From IMG/VR virus record IMGVR_UViG_3300030107_003943, positions 1 to 22,293 of that record: a DNA stretch of 22,293 nt; one strand, given 5' to 3'. The translations under genes and the position numbers were made by a program. Source of the DNA: a virus. Below, piece after piece: positions 4,089 through 15,600 of the stretch. Positions within the stretch are counted from its first letter, which is position 1. Every line of letters starts with the position of its first letter. Under the pieces are notes generated by a model, which was not told the DNA's origin, did not search any database, and saw nothing but the letters and a program-made list of their open reading frames with translations.

Positions 4089-4235
4089 ATGGAACCAAAA
4101 ATGCTACGTGAGATTAATAATGATGCTATCACACCTAAAAAACGTGATAAAAAGGTACAAAATGACCTTTATGAGAAGAAAGAAGATGGCGATTTCTATG
4201 CAGGACTCGATTATGAATCAGATTACATGAATTAA
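4089..4235 (+). CDS. Small charged hypothetical protein (48 aa)
   Basis: This encodes a 48-residue protein, MEPKMLREINNDAITPKKRD, KKVQNDLYEKKEDGDFYAGL, DYESDYMN. The first half is basic (KKRDKK, 17-22) and the C-terminus strongly acidic and Tyr-rich. No domain is recognised. It stands between the early-unit terminator and the late promoter before gp25. A second ATG at 4101 (MLREI) is an alternative start, and no clear Shine-Dalgarno sequence separates the two. It might be expressed late, from the AATAAATA at 4037. Confidence 0.6.
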   Translation: MEPKMLREINNDAITPKKRDKKVQNDLYEKKEDGDFYAGLDYESDYMN

Positions 4236-4238
4236 GCT

Positions 4239-4246
4239 GATAAATA
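4239..4246 (+). promoter_or_regulatory. T4-type late promoter GATAAATA before gp25
   Basis: GATAAATA matches NATAAATA of T4-like late promoters. Transcription would start near 4252, about 14 bases before the gp25 ATG, leaving no room for a distinct Shine-Dalgarno site. Its placement at the head of the baseplate operon supports it. Confidence 0.75.
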
Positions 4247-4266
4247 ACTATTATTAATATAATTTC

Positions 4267-4668
4267 ATGCCTCTAGAACGGGTTAGTCAAGGATTTAAGG
4301 ATATCAGTATGTCTTTTGAGAGCAATCCTCTCACTAAAGACCTTATTGCGATCAAAAATGAGACTGCGATTGCACGTTCTATACGAAATATAGTATTTAC
4401 ACTGCCTGGAGAGAAGTTTTTTAACCCAAGTTTTGGTTCTGATATCTCTGGATCACTATTTGAGAATATTGATGACATTACAGGAGGTATAATTGAGGAT
4501 CAACTACGTCAATCTATCAATAATTATGAACCAAGAGTGAATTTGATGGAAGTACGAACTAATCCTAACTTTGATAATAATGCTTTTGATGTAACTATTA
4601 CGTATGAAGTGGTTGGAGCAGATATTCCACCACAAGAATTAGAATTTGTGTTGCAACCAACAAGATAA
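4267..4668 (+). CDS. 25: Baseplate wedge subunit gp25
   Basis: This encodes a 133-residue protein, close to the 132 of T4 gp25, of the gpW/gp25 lysozyme-like family (TssE in type VI secretion). The family hallmark EPRV is at 88-91 in NNYEPRVNL. ETAIARSIRNIVFTLPGEKF (32-51) and NPSFGSDI (53-60) are also typical of gp25. In T4, gp25 sits in the baseplate wedge core and binds gp6 and the sheath initiator, so it links baseplate to tail sheath. The start at 4267 follows a late-promoter octamer at 4239. The stop is followed after one base by the gp6 ATG, so the two are almost surely co-translated, matching stoichiometric assembly of the wedge. Confidence 0.95.
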   Translation: MPLERVSQGFKDISMSFESNPLTKDLIAIKNETAIARSIRNIVFTLPGEKFFNPSFGSDISGSLFENIDDITGGIIEDQLRQSINNYEPRVNLMEVRTNPNFDNNAFDVTITYEVVGADIPPQELEFVLQPTR

Positions 4669-4669
4669 A

Positions 4670-6652
4670 ATGCCTTTAGTTAATTTTGCTAACCTAGATT
4701 TTGATCAGGTTAAGACTACTCTTAAAGAATACCTACAATCCAACTCAAATTTTACGGATTATAACTTTGAGGGATCTAATTTATCGACTATTTTAGACGT
4801 ATTAGCATATAACACCTACATTACTTCTTATAATGCTAACATGGTTGCCAATGAGGTATTCATTGATAGTGCAACTTTAAGAGAAAATGTAGTATCATTA
4901 GCAAGAAATATAGGATATTTACCTCGTTCAAGGACTGCAGCAAGAGCAACAGTTAGTTTTTATGTAGATACATCAAATGTTATCCCTGTTCCTGCTTCAT
5001 TAACCCTTAGAGCAGGTCCAGTAGCTGCAACTTCCAGTGCTTTTGGTAATTCTTCACTTGTTTTTTCCATTCCAGAAGATATTACACGACCAGTTAGAGA
5101 TGGTAAGGCATATTTTAACGATATTAACATATATGAGGGTACTCTTTTAACTTCAGAATTCACAAAATCATCTTCAGACCCAAATCAGAAGTTTATTTTA
5201 CCAAATTCAGGTATTGATACGTCTTTAATTAAGGTTTCTGTTAAAAGTAACTCATTTGCGACAGCTGAGACTCAATATAGTTCTCAAAATAGTCTTTTTG
5301 ACATTACTGGTGAGTCAAAAGTCTTCTTTTTACAGGAAGTAGAGGATGAAAGATATGAAGTGTTCTTTGGAGATGGTATTTTTGGTAAAAAACTAGAGGA
5401 AGGTAACGTTGTTATTGTAGATTACATTGTTTCTAGTGGTGATGGTGGAAATGGAGTTCAAAATTTCCAATTTTCTGGAAAAATTACATATTCAAGGAAT
5501 GCTCAAGAATATAATGTTGTAAATGGTATCTCTTTATTAACTACTGGGTTACAATCTTCGGGTGGTGAACAAATTGAAGCAGTTGAATCGATTAAAAAGT
5601 ATGCTCCTCGTGTATATGCTTCTCAAAACCGAACTTTAACAGCAAATGACTATGAAACTCTAATTCCAGCTAAAATTTATCCTGAAACAGAGTCAATTTC
5701 CGTTTTTGGAGGGGAAGATTTAGTTCCACCTCATTATGGAAAGGTTTTTATTAGCATAAAACCCCGTTCTGGCGACTTTTTACCAAATTTAGTCAAAGAA
5801 AACATTAGAATGAAGTTGAAACAGTATGCAGTAGCTGGAATTGTTCCAGAAATCCTTGATTTGAAATATTTGTATATTGAAGCACAATCAAAAGTTTATT
5901 ATAACAGTAATTTAGCACCTTCAGGAGCTGATGTTTCAAGTTTAGTGCAAAATAATGCAAATAAGTATGCAGAATCGACAGAATTAAATAGATATGGTGC
6001 AAGATTTAAATATAGTAAATTCTTGAATATTATTGATCAAAGTCAAGATAGTATTACCTCAAATATTACTACATTGACAATGAGAAGAGATTTGAGAGTA
6101 TCTTTGAATACTTTTGCTGAATATTCTATTGGTTTTGGTAATCAATTTCATATTAAAAATATGAGTGGGTATAATATTAAATCTTCTGCATTTTATGTGC
6201 AGGGAAATAATAATCCTCTTTATATTGGTGATATTCCTAACACAAATAGAGAAGTTGGTAATTTATTCTTCTTTACTGTTCCTAGTGTAAATTCAACAAC
6301 TCCAACTATTGTTAAAAGAAACGTAGGAACAATTGATTATATAAGTGGTATTGTGACCTTAAATCCAGTTAATATTTTATCAGGAAAAATTAAAGATGGT
6401 CAAACAATTGTAGAAATTGAGGCATGTCCTTATTCAAATGACGTTATCGGATTACAGGATCTTTATTTGCAACTAGATATAAGTAATAGTACGTTTGAAA
6501 CTGTTGTTGATGAAGTTTCTTCGGGATTGGATCCTTCAGCATCAAACTACGTTGTATCTTCAAGTTACTCTAATGGAACTTTGGTACGATCAGGTGGAAG
6601 AAATGATGATAATACCATTACAGGCACATCTACTGTAGCAACAACTTACTAA
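4670..6652 (+). CDS. 6: Baseplate wedge subunit gp6
   Basis: This encodes a 660-residue protein, the same length as I recall for T4 gp6, of the gp6 / baseplate J-like family. Typical parts are the N-terminal block FEGSNLSTILDVLAYNTY (33-50) with SATLRENVVSLARNIGYLPR (67-86), the J-like VFFGDGIFGKKLEEGN with VDYIVSSGDGGNG (around 230-265), and YAPRVYASQNRTLTANDYET (around 310-330). gp6 dimers join neighbouring wedges into the inner baseplate ring. The frame opens with TTG at 4646 inside gp25, but the ATG at 4670, one base after the gp25 stop, gives the expected MPLVNFANLDF start. The C-terminal ~160 residues are Ser/Thr/Asn-rich. The giant gene follows after 17 bases, with AAGAG as a weak ribosome site. 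Confidence 0.95.
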   Translation: MPLVNFANLDFDQVKTTLKEYLQSNSNFTDYNFEGSNLSTILDVLAYNTYITSYNANMVANEVFIDSATLRENVVSLARNIGYLPRSRTAARATVSFYVDTSNVIPVPASLTLRAGPVAATSSAFGNSSLVFSIPEDITRPVRDGKAYFNDINIYEGTLLTSEFTKSSSDPNQKFILPNSGIDTSLIKVSVKSNSFATAETQYSSQNSLFDITGESKVFFLQEVEDERYEVFFGDGIFGKKLEEGNVVIVDYIVSSGDGGNGVQNFQFSGKITYSRNAQEYNVVNGISLLTTGLQSSGGEQIEAVESIKKYAPRVYASQNRTLTANDYETLIPAKIYPETESISVFGGEDLVPPHYGKVFISIKPRSGDFLPNLVKENIRMKLKQYAVAGIVPEILDLKYLYIEAQSKVYYNSNLAPSGADVSSLVQNNANKYAESTELNRYGARFKYSKFLNIIDQSQDSITSNITTLTMRRDLRVSLNTFAEYSIGFGNQFHIKNMSGYNIKSSAFYVQGNNNPLYIGDIPNTNREVGNLFFFTVPSVNSTTPTIVKRNVGTIDYISGIVTLNPVNILSGKIKDGQTIVEIEACPYSNDVIGLQDLYLQLDISNSTFETVVDEVSSGLDPSASNYVVSSSYSNGTLVRSGGRNDDNTITGTSTVATTY

Positions 6653-6669
6653 GAGATTAATCCAATAAA

Positions 6670-9600
6670 ATGACCATAAAAAGAGTTCAATTTAGTAATA
6701 TTGTTCAGAATCAGTTGCCTACTTATGTTAGGACTGATTTTCCATTAATCTCTGAGTTTTTAAAGACATATTATCAAGCACAAGAGTTTCAAAGTGCTCC
6801 TATTGACCTGGTTCAAAACATTGATCAATATACTAAAATTAGTGAGCAAACTGGATTAACCGAAACTACAATTCTTGATGCTAATATTACTGAATATGAT
6901 ACAACGATCCCTGTACAAGCACTTCCTAATGGAACAAAGGGATTTCCAGACTCTTATGGATTGATAAAGATTGATGATGAGATAATCACATATACAGGAA
7001 AAACAGCTACTTCTTTCACTGGTTGTGTTAGAGGATTTTGTGGTATTTCCAATTATAAATCTGAGGGGGATCCAGAGCAACTTGTTTTTGATCAAACAAC
7101 GGCTGTTGCTCATGATGGTAATTTATTTGATTCTAATACAGGTGCAATAAGTCGTAAGGGAGTTAAGATTCATAATTTAACAGTTCTTTTCCTTAAAGAA
7201 TTTTTAGTTAAATCAAAAAAACAATTATTACCTGGATTGGAAGATAGAACCTTATCTTCGGATTTAGATCAAAATATTTTTATAAAACAAGCAAAAGATT
7301 TTTATTCAAGTAAAGGTACTGATAAATCTTTTGAAATTTTATTTAAAGCCTTATATGGTAAGAGTGTAGAAATTATAAGACCAAGAGATTTTCTTTTTAC
7401 TCCTTCTAATGCAAACTTTAGAATAACTAACGATTATGTTGTTGAAGCATACGATGGAGACCCATTAGACTTAGAACAAGCAACACTATACCAAGATGCT
7501 TTTGGCGACCTTACAAAGGCATATGGACCCGTTACAAACATCGAAAAGATTGATGTTGGTGTAGGACAAACCTACTACAAACTAAGCATGGATGCTGGTT
7601 ATAATAGGGATTCAAGAGTTGATGGTGCTGTATATGGTAATTTCTCTGTTCATGCTCAAACAAAGGTAATTGGTGATGTTGGAGTTGGTCAATCTTTTAT
7701 AGATGTTGATTCAACTGTTGGATTTGCTCATTCAGGTAATTTAGATGTAGTTTATAGTGATTCTACTTCGGGTATTATTTCATACACTTCATTAACTGTA
7801 AATGAATTTCAAGGAGTCTCTAATGTTGTAGGAATAATTTCTGATACATCTAATATTGGTATTAACACTTATGCATATGGAGCAGCCTTTGGTAATCCCG
7901 ATGAAACAGTTAAAGTAAAAATAACTTCAGTATTAAAGAAACTTGATTATCCTAAAGATACTTATTCTTATTCAGATAATGATAAAGCACGAATTAAAAC
8001 TTTAGGTATTAATGATAAGAAATTTAAATCAAGAGATTGGTTTTATAATACTGCACCCATCTATAAAGTTCATAGTATAGAATTATTAGATTCTTCTGAT
8101 TATACATATAAAGTTAATTTATTCAAACTTCATTATCTTAGAGTAGGTGATTCTGCAGCAATTGTTCCTCCTGATGGTATTCCATTAGCAACAACTGTAA
8201 TTGACATTACAGGTGATACTTCTATGACTATTAGAGGTCAGGGAGTTCTTGATATTAGTGCTACTTATACCTTTAAGAGAAATATTTTAAAAACTTTATC
8301 TAATGTTTTAACTGGAGCACAAGTATACTCCACTAATGTTCTGAATACTTATAAAAATGATGGTAAATTATTAGTTGCATCTTCATCTATACCTTCTTAT
8401 AATTCTCAGGCACTTAATACCACTTATAGAAAGGTTACCTTTAGTGGAACTTTTGTTGGAGAAGATTTATTAATTGGGGATCATACATTCCGTACAGGTG
8501 ATGCAGTTTGGTATTCATCTAATACAATAGAACAAACTTATACTGATCCACTAACTCTTGAATCAAAGATTAGATTTGTTGAAGGACCTAAGTTGTTTGA
8601 TGAAGGCCTTTATTTTGTAAAAAGAGATACTACAAGTGCTTTAACAATTAAATTAGCAACTAGTAGATCAAATCTTTATAACCAAGATTATGTCAGTATT
8701 GAAAGTGAAAGAATTGTTACCGACAATACTATCACACCTTATAAGTTCAATGATAAGGCATTAAAATCACAAAGATTAGTAAGAGAAGTATGTCCACCAA
8801 ATAATGATGGAGTAGTTACTGAAACAATTCCTGGTGCTACTGGTATTTTAATTAATGGTGTTGAGGTTCTTAATTATAAATCAAATGATCTTATTAGATA
8901 TGGTAAAATTGAAGAACTTGAAGTTACTTCAAGTGGATCTGGTTATGATGTAATTAATCCACCAGTTTTAAATGTTTCTGATACTGTTGGATCTGGTGCT
9001 ACTGGGTATGCAGGTATTACTGGAACTTTAACTGAAATCAGAGTAACTGATGAAGGTTTTGACTATGAAGATATTCCTACTATAAAGATTGCTGGTGGTA
9101 ATGGTCAAGGGGCTTCTGCTTCAGTTAATATGAAGTTGGTTGATCATGCACCTCTTTTCAATTCGGAAGGTGCTGCAGAAAAAGTAGGACTTACAACTAA
9201 TACAATTGGATTTAGTACATATCATAAATTTAGAAATGCTGAGAAAGTAGTTTATATAACTGATGATCAGTTAGCAGTTGGTGGAATTACTACTGAGGCA
9301 GTTTATCATGTTCATAAGGTAGATGACCATACAGTTAAAATTCATAAGACAGAAGGAGATGCAATTGCTGGTATCAATACTGTTGATTTGACTTCTTATG
9401 GATTAGGTCAACATAAATTAAAATCTTATAACAAAAAATCTGTATTAGAATCTATTAATATAGTAAATTCAGGAGTTGGGTATCAAAATAAGAAATTATC
9501 TGCAGTTGCTACTGGAATTAATACAGCATTAAATTCAATTAATATAAAAAACCATCTTTATAAGAATGGTGAGATTGTTACCTATTCATCTACAGGAACA

Positions 9601-12600
9601 GAAATTAGTGGAGTATCTTCATCTAATCAATATCAAGTTATTGTTGTTGATAATGATAATTTCAAACTTGCTAATGCTGGAGTGGGTGGAACTAATAGTT
9701 CTAATTACGATAAGGGAATTTATACAGAATTTAGTGATATAGGAAGTGGAGTCCATCATTTTAATTATCAACCAATCACTGTTTCTTTAACTGGTAAGGT
9801 TGGTATATCTTCAATAGGAACAGAAACATTTGAAGCTACTGTTCAACCTGTTTTTAGAGGTGAATGTACTTCAGTTCATTTGGAAAATACTGGAGTAGGA
9901 TATGGTTCATCAGATATTGTTAATTTTGATCGTCCACCTGAGGTAACTTTAATTCCAGGAGCAGAAGCACAACTACAACCTATTGTTGATGGTGCTGGTA
10001 AGATATATGAAGTTCTAGTATTAAATGGCGGTAAGCAATATATTTCACCACCTGATTTGGTAGTAAATGGTAGTGGAGTAGGTGCTGTAGTAACTCCTAT
10101 TATAGAAAATGGATCAATAATTTCAGTTAAGGTTCTTGAGAGTGGTGTTGGGTATAATGCAAGTGATACTACAATAGATGTTGTGTATGCTGGATCAGGA
10201 GTTAAATTTAATAGTGTTCTTCAATCTTGGAGAATTAATTTATTTGAAAAGAATTTTAATTCATTTACGGATGATGATGGATTTATTACCGAGGGACGTA
10301 ATGCAGATTATGAACTTCAATATACTCACATATATGCACCTCGTAAATTAAGAGAGGCTGTATATGCAAGAAATTCTGCTGGTGATGTTTTATATGGTAA
10401 ATCTGATCTAACAAGAGTTTCTAGTGTTGAAGTTGAGTCTACAGATCATTCTCCAATAATTGGATGGGCATATGATGGAAATCCAATATATGGTCCTTAT
10501 GGTTATGTTGAACAAACTGGTGGTGCAGTAACTTTGATGAAGTCTGGTTATTCATTAAACTTAAAAGAAAATAGACCACCATCCGATGCTTTCCCTGAAG
10601 GTATATTTGTTGAAGATTATTCTTATAAGAAAATAACAAACGAATCTTATCTAGATGAAAATAATGGAAGATTCTGTGTTACTCCAGAATACCCATTAGG
10701 AACTTATGCATATTTTGCAACTATTGATCCTATTGCTTCTGATACTGGTGGTCCTTTTAATCAATACAGAAGACCAATATTTCCTTATTTAATTGGAGAT
10801 AATTATCAGTCTATTCCTAATGATTTTAATTATAGATCAGATTCTAATCAAGAATCTTATAAATTAAAGGATACTGCCTGGTTAAGAAATATTGATCCTT
10901 ATAATTTAATGGAAGGTAATCTACAATATGAATATGTTTTCCTTCCAAATAAATTAAATCAAGTTACTGATATTAGTACAGTAAATCCAGGTGTTATAGA
11001 CACTGTTGGAATTGAAACGGGTGGTAATCTTTATAGGGTTGGTGATAAAGTAGTATTTGATAATGTAGGGACTGAGGGAACTGGAGTAAATATTCAAGCT
11101 TCTAGAATTCTTGGTAAAGAAGTAAGTTATATCAGTGTTGCATCAAGTACTGTGACTGGAGTAGAGATTTATCCTGCTTCTAATAAAGGTGTATATCAAT
11201 TAGTTGCTGCTGGTCCACATGGATTTAAAGATAATGATTTAGTTTCGATTAGTGGGTTATCTACTACTTCATCTAAGATTGGTGGAGTATGGAGAGCAGG
11301 TATTACAACAACTGCGTTTACCTTAACTGGAATTGGTACTACAACTATTGGAGTTGCTGCAGATAGTGTAACTGGAATAGTTACTTACTTTAACGTTAAA
11401 GGAGATCTTACAGAATTAAGATCTAATGATGTTTTAGGGATTGGAACAGAACAAATTAAGGTTCTAAATGTTGAACCAGAATATTCTAGATTTAGAGCTC
11501 TTAGAGGAATTAATACAACTGGAGTTGCTCATACTGTTACTACAGTACTTAATTTAGATCACAGAACTATAAAGGTTAATGCTGGATTTAATACCACTTA
11601 TGATTATAGAGTAAATAATGAACTTTACTTTGAACCACTTCATACTGTTGGACTTGGTACTATTGCTGCAGGACCTGGAGGTACTGCTGTTGGGGCTGGT
11701 TATACCCTTGATTTAGGTAATCCAAATCCTGGAGTTGGAGTAAGTGAAATATTTGTTCCACTTAGATCACTTTATATTAGGAATCATGGATTAGAAACAG
11801 GAGATCAATTAACTTACAACACAAATGTAGGTGCTGGATTGTCTGTTATGTTGGATACTCAATCAACAACTCAGATAACAACATTAGCAGATCAAACGAC
11901 TGTTTATGCTGCAAGGATTAGTAATGATTTAATTGGTATATCAACTGTTAAAGTTGGTGTAGGTACAACAGGAACTTTTGTTGGAATTGCAAGTACAGAA
12001 CAAAGTTCTTCTACAATGTACTTTACTGGTCTTGGAACTGGTTTATACCATAGTTTCGTAACTAACTTTAGTCCAATTACTGCAGAGATTACTAGGAATT
12101 TAGTCACTGTTGCAACTGCTTCTACTCATGGATTAGAAGGATCAGATACTGTTTGGATTGATGTAAATCCATCTAATACAGGAATTAATACTTTTGTTTA
12201 TAATGATTTTAATAGAAGACTTACCGTTAATGCAGAAGATTTTACTGCTGCTGGTGTTAATACATCAACGAATGCAATAACCATTACTGATCATGGATGG
12301 GAAAGTGGAACGAAGGTTATCCATACCGCAACTACTCCTGCTGCAGGGCTTTCTAATAATGGAATTTATTATGTATTCAGAGTTGATGATAATACAATTA
12401 AATTAACGGACAATAAGTATAATGCAACTACATTAAAACCACCTATTATTGGTATTACTAGTGCATCTGCGGGAACAATCAGACCAATTAATCCCCCAAT
12501 TAAAGTTTATAAAAATTCTACTGTAACATTTGATCTTTCTGATGGATCTTTATCTTATGTTAATAATGGAACTGAATATCCTGCTTTTGAATTAAATTTC

Positions 12601-15600
12601 TATAAGGATCAAAATTATACTGAAATATGGGATAAATCTACAGATTCAACATTGTTTAATGTTCTAAGAACTGGAACTGTTGGTATAACTGCTGATGCTA
12701 AAGTTACATTAACTGTTAATGATAAAATCCCTCAAACTCTTTTCTATAGACTTGATCCAATACATGAAAGCGATCTTCCTACACCTAAGAGTGAAATTGT
12801 AGTTGACAAAGAAGTTAATTCCTCAAGTCAAGTTCAGAGTAAAGAGAGTGTATATAATGGAAGATATAATATTGGCATAACTTCAACAACAACATTTACT
12901 TATAGCATTGCTGAAACTCCTGAACTTAGTACTTATAGTTCTGCACCTGCATTACTTTCATATGAGACTGATTCTTCTTTAGCTTTTGGTGCTATATCTA
13001 AGTTTGAAATTAAGAATCCTGGAAGAAATTACTATTCACTTCCTGGTATTACTACTATTAATTCGGGTACTGGTGCAGGTGCTATTATTAGTGTTGGTAG
13101 TTCTACTATTGGTAGAGTTGGTAAAACTAATATTCAGAATATTGGTTATAATTTCCCAATTGATACTACGATAAGACCTGAAGTTAATTTGGGAACTATA
13201 CTTGATATGGAAGTTTTCACATCTTTTGAGTCTATTGGGATAAACTCAAGAGGAAGAGGATATAGTTCTGCACCACAATTATTAGTATTTGATGGAAAAA
13301 CTAAGAAACAAATTAAAGATATAGATTTGAAATATGAATTGGGTGATACAAATGTTACTATCCTTAAGAACACTACTGGAATGAGTAATGTAGCACCTAC
13401 TATTCTTCCTACACAGAATAATAATGGTGTTGGTATTTCTACTGTTGGATGGTCTACTAGTACATATGACGTAACACTTACTTTAAATACTGGATTTAGT
13501 ACAGAAAATTCATTCCCGTTTGCAGTAGGTGATAAGATACTTGTTGAAGGTGTTAGTGTTGGGGTTGGATCTACTGGAGCAGGATATAATTCTGCAAATT
13601 ATGATTATAAACTCTTTACAGTTAATGGACTTGATCAGAATTTAGGTGGAATTGGTGGAACTATTGGTTATAGACTTGATAACTCATTATTGGATGGAAG
13701 GGTACCTGGAGAATTTAATTCAACAAATTCTATAGGAAGAGTAATTCCAGAGAAATATTTCCCATTATTTAATGTTAAATTAAAACCAAATGATTTCTTA
13801 GAAGGTGAAACTGTTACTTCTGGAGATAATACGGGTTTTGTTGAATCTTGGGATCCTAAAGTTGGAGTTCTTAATATATCAACTTCTGATGAATTTGAAA
13901 AAGACGATATTATTCTTGGAGAGAGTTCTAATAGTCAAGGAAAAATTGAATCTGCTTTGGATTTCCATAGTACTTTAGAAACGGGAGTATTCTCTAGAGT
14001 AGAAAATGGTTGGGAAACTTCTTCTGGATTTATTAATGACAACGTACAAAGAGTTCAAGATAGTTTATACTATCAGAATTTCTCTTATTCATTAAAATCT
14101 GAAGTTGATTTTGATACATGGAATGATGTTGTTTCTTCAACTAATCATACTGCAGGATTTAAGAAGTTCTCTGATTATCAATTAATTTCACCTACAAATA
14201 CATCAGAAGCTACATCTAGTGTTGGATTGTCAACTGATCAAACTAATGTAGATATTGTAAGTGATCTTATTGGTACTGGTGATCTAAATTGTGTTCATGA
14301 TTTTGATTTAGTCTCTGAAAATGCACTTGCTCATGATCGTGGAACTTATTCAGATGAAGTAGTATTTAATAGTACAATTCTTACGGATTACTTTGAATCC
14401 GTAGGTAATAGAGTTCTAGAAATTGATGATATGAGTGGATCTTTTAATAGTAATCCACGTTCTACTCCTTTTAGTGTTGTATCTCAATTCCCATTGAATT
14501 CAAGGCAGTGTATGAAGTATATCACCTATGTAAGAGATAGGAGATATGTTGGTCAAAGACAGATCATGGTGGTTGATCTTGTTCATGATGATTCCTTTGG
14601 TTATATCAACCAGTACGGTCAAGCAGGAACAGTTTATCCTCTTGGTTCATTTGACTTTAATATTATTGGTACAGATGGAAGATTATTATTCTATCCCAAT
14701 AAGTTTAAGGTTAATGATTATGATGTTGTAGCTGTTGCTTATAATCTTGATAATAATCTTTTGGGAATTGGTAGTACTAGTCTTGGTTGTGCGGAAATAT
14801 TTACAAGTAGTACTGCAATTGCAAGTGGAGCAACTGAAACTCTTGTTTCTATTGGTTATACTTACAGATCATTAAAGGTCTTAGCATCTATTACTGGTTC
14901 TACTCATAATGAGTATGAAATGGAGGAGATTAATCTTATCCATGATGGAACTACTGTTGATATAATGGAGTATGGTCAACTTACTTCTAATCTTACTAAT
15001 TATGTTAATGTATCTGGATTTGGAACTTTTGTACCATCTATCTCAGGAACTGATATTAATCTTGATTTTAAGGCAAATACAGGTATTGCTTGTACTGTTA
15101 ATACCATTGTAGTTGGACTCAGTAGTGAAGCATATGTTGGTGTTGATACTAATCAACTTAAACATGTTGATTTAGAGTCTAGAACTACAACTATTGCAGC
15201 TTCTGGTTCTCCTGGTATACACACAGTTGGTAAATATCTAACTTTATCAGGTACAGATGATCATTATGATGCTGCTTACTTTATGATTCAGGTTTCTGAT
15301 ACAACTAATAAGACTTATGAGATGTCAGAACTATTGATGGTTGATGATTATAACACTGATTTGGGAACTACTGAGTCATATATTGTTGAATATGGTAATG
15401 TTGCAACTGTGTCTGGATTAGGAACCTTTGGAGCACAGGTTAATACGAGTGCAAGTGCCAAATATTCTGAATTGATGTTTACTCCTAATGCGGGTATTGC
15501 CGTACAGGTTAAGGTGTTTATGAATGCCTTCCAGATTCAAGATGATGAGAAGGATATTATTGAATTTGCTAATGGTTCTATAGAGACAGTTTATGGTCTC

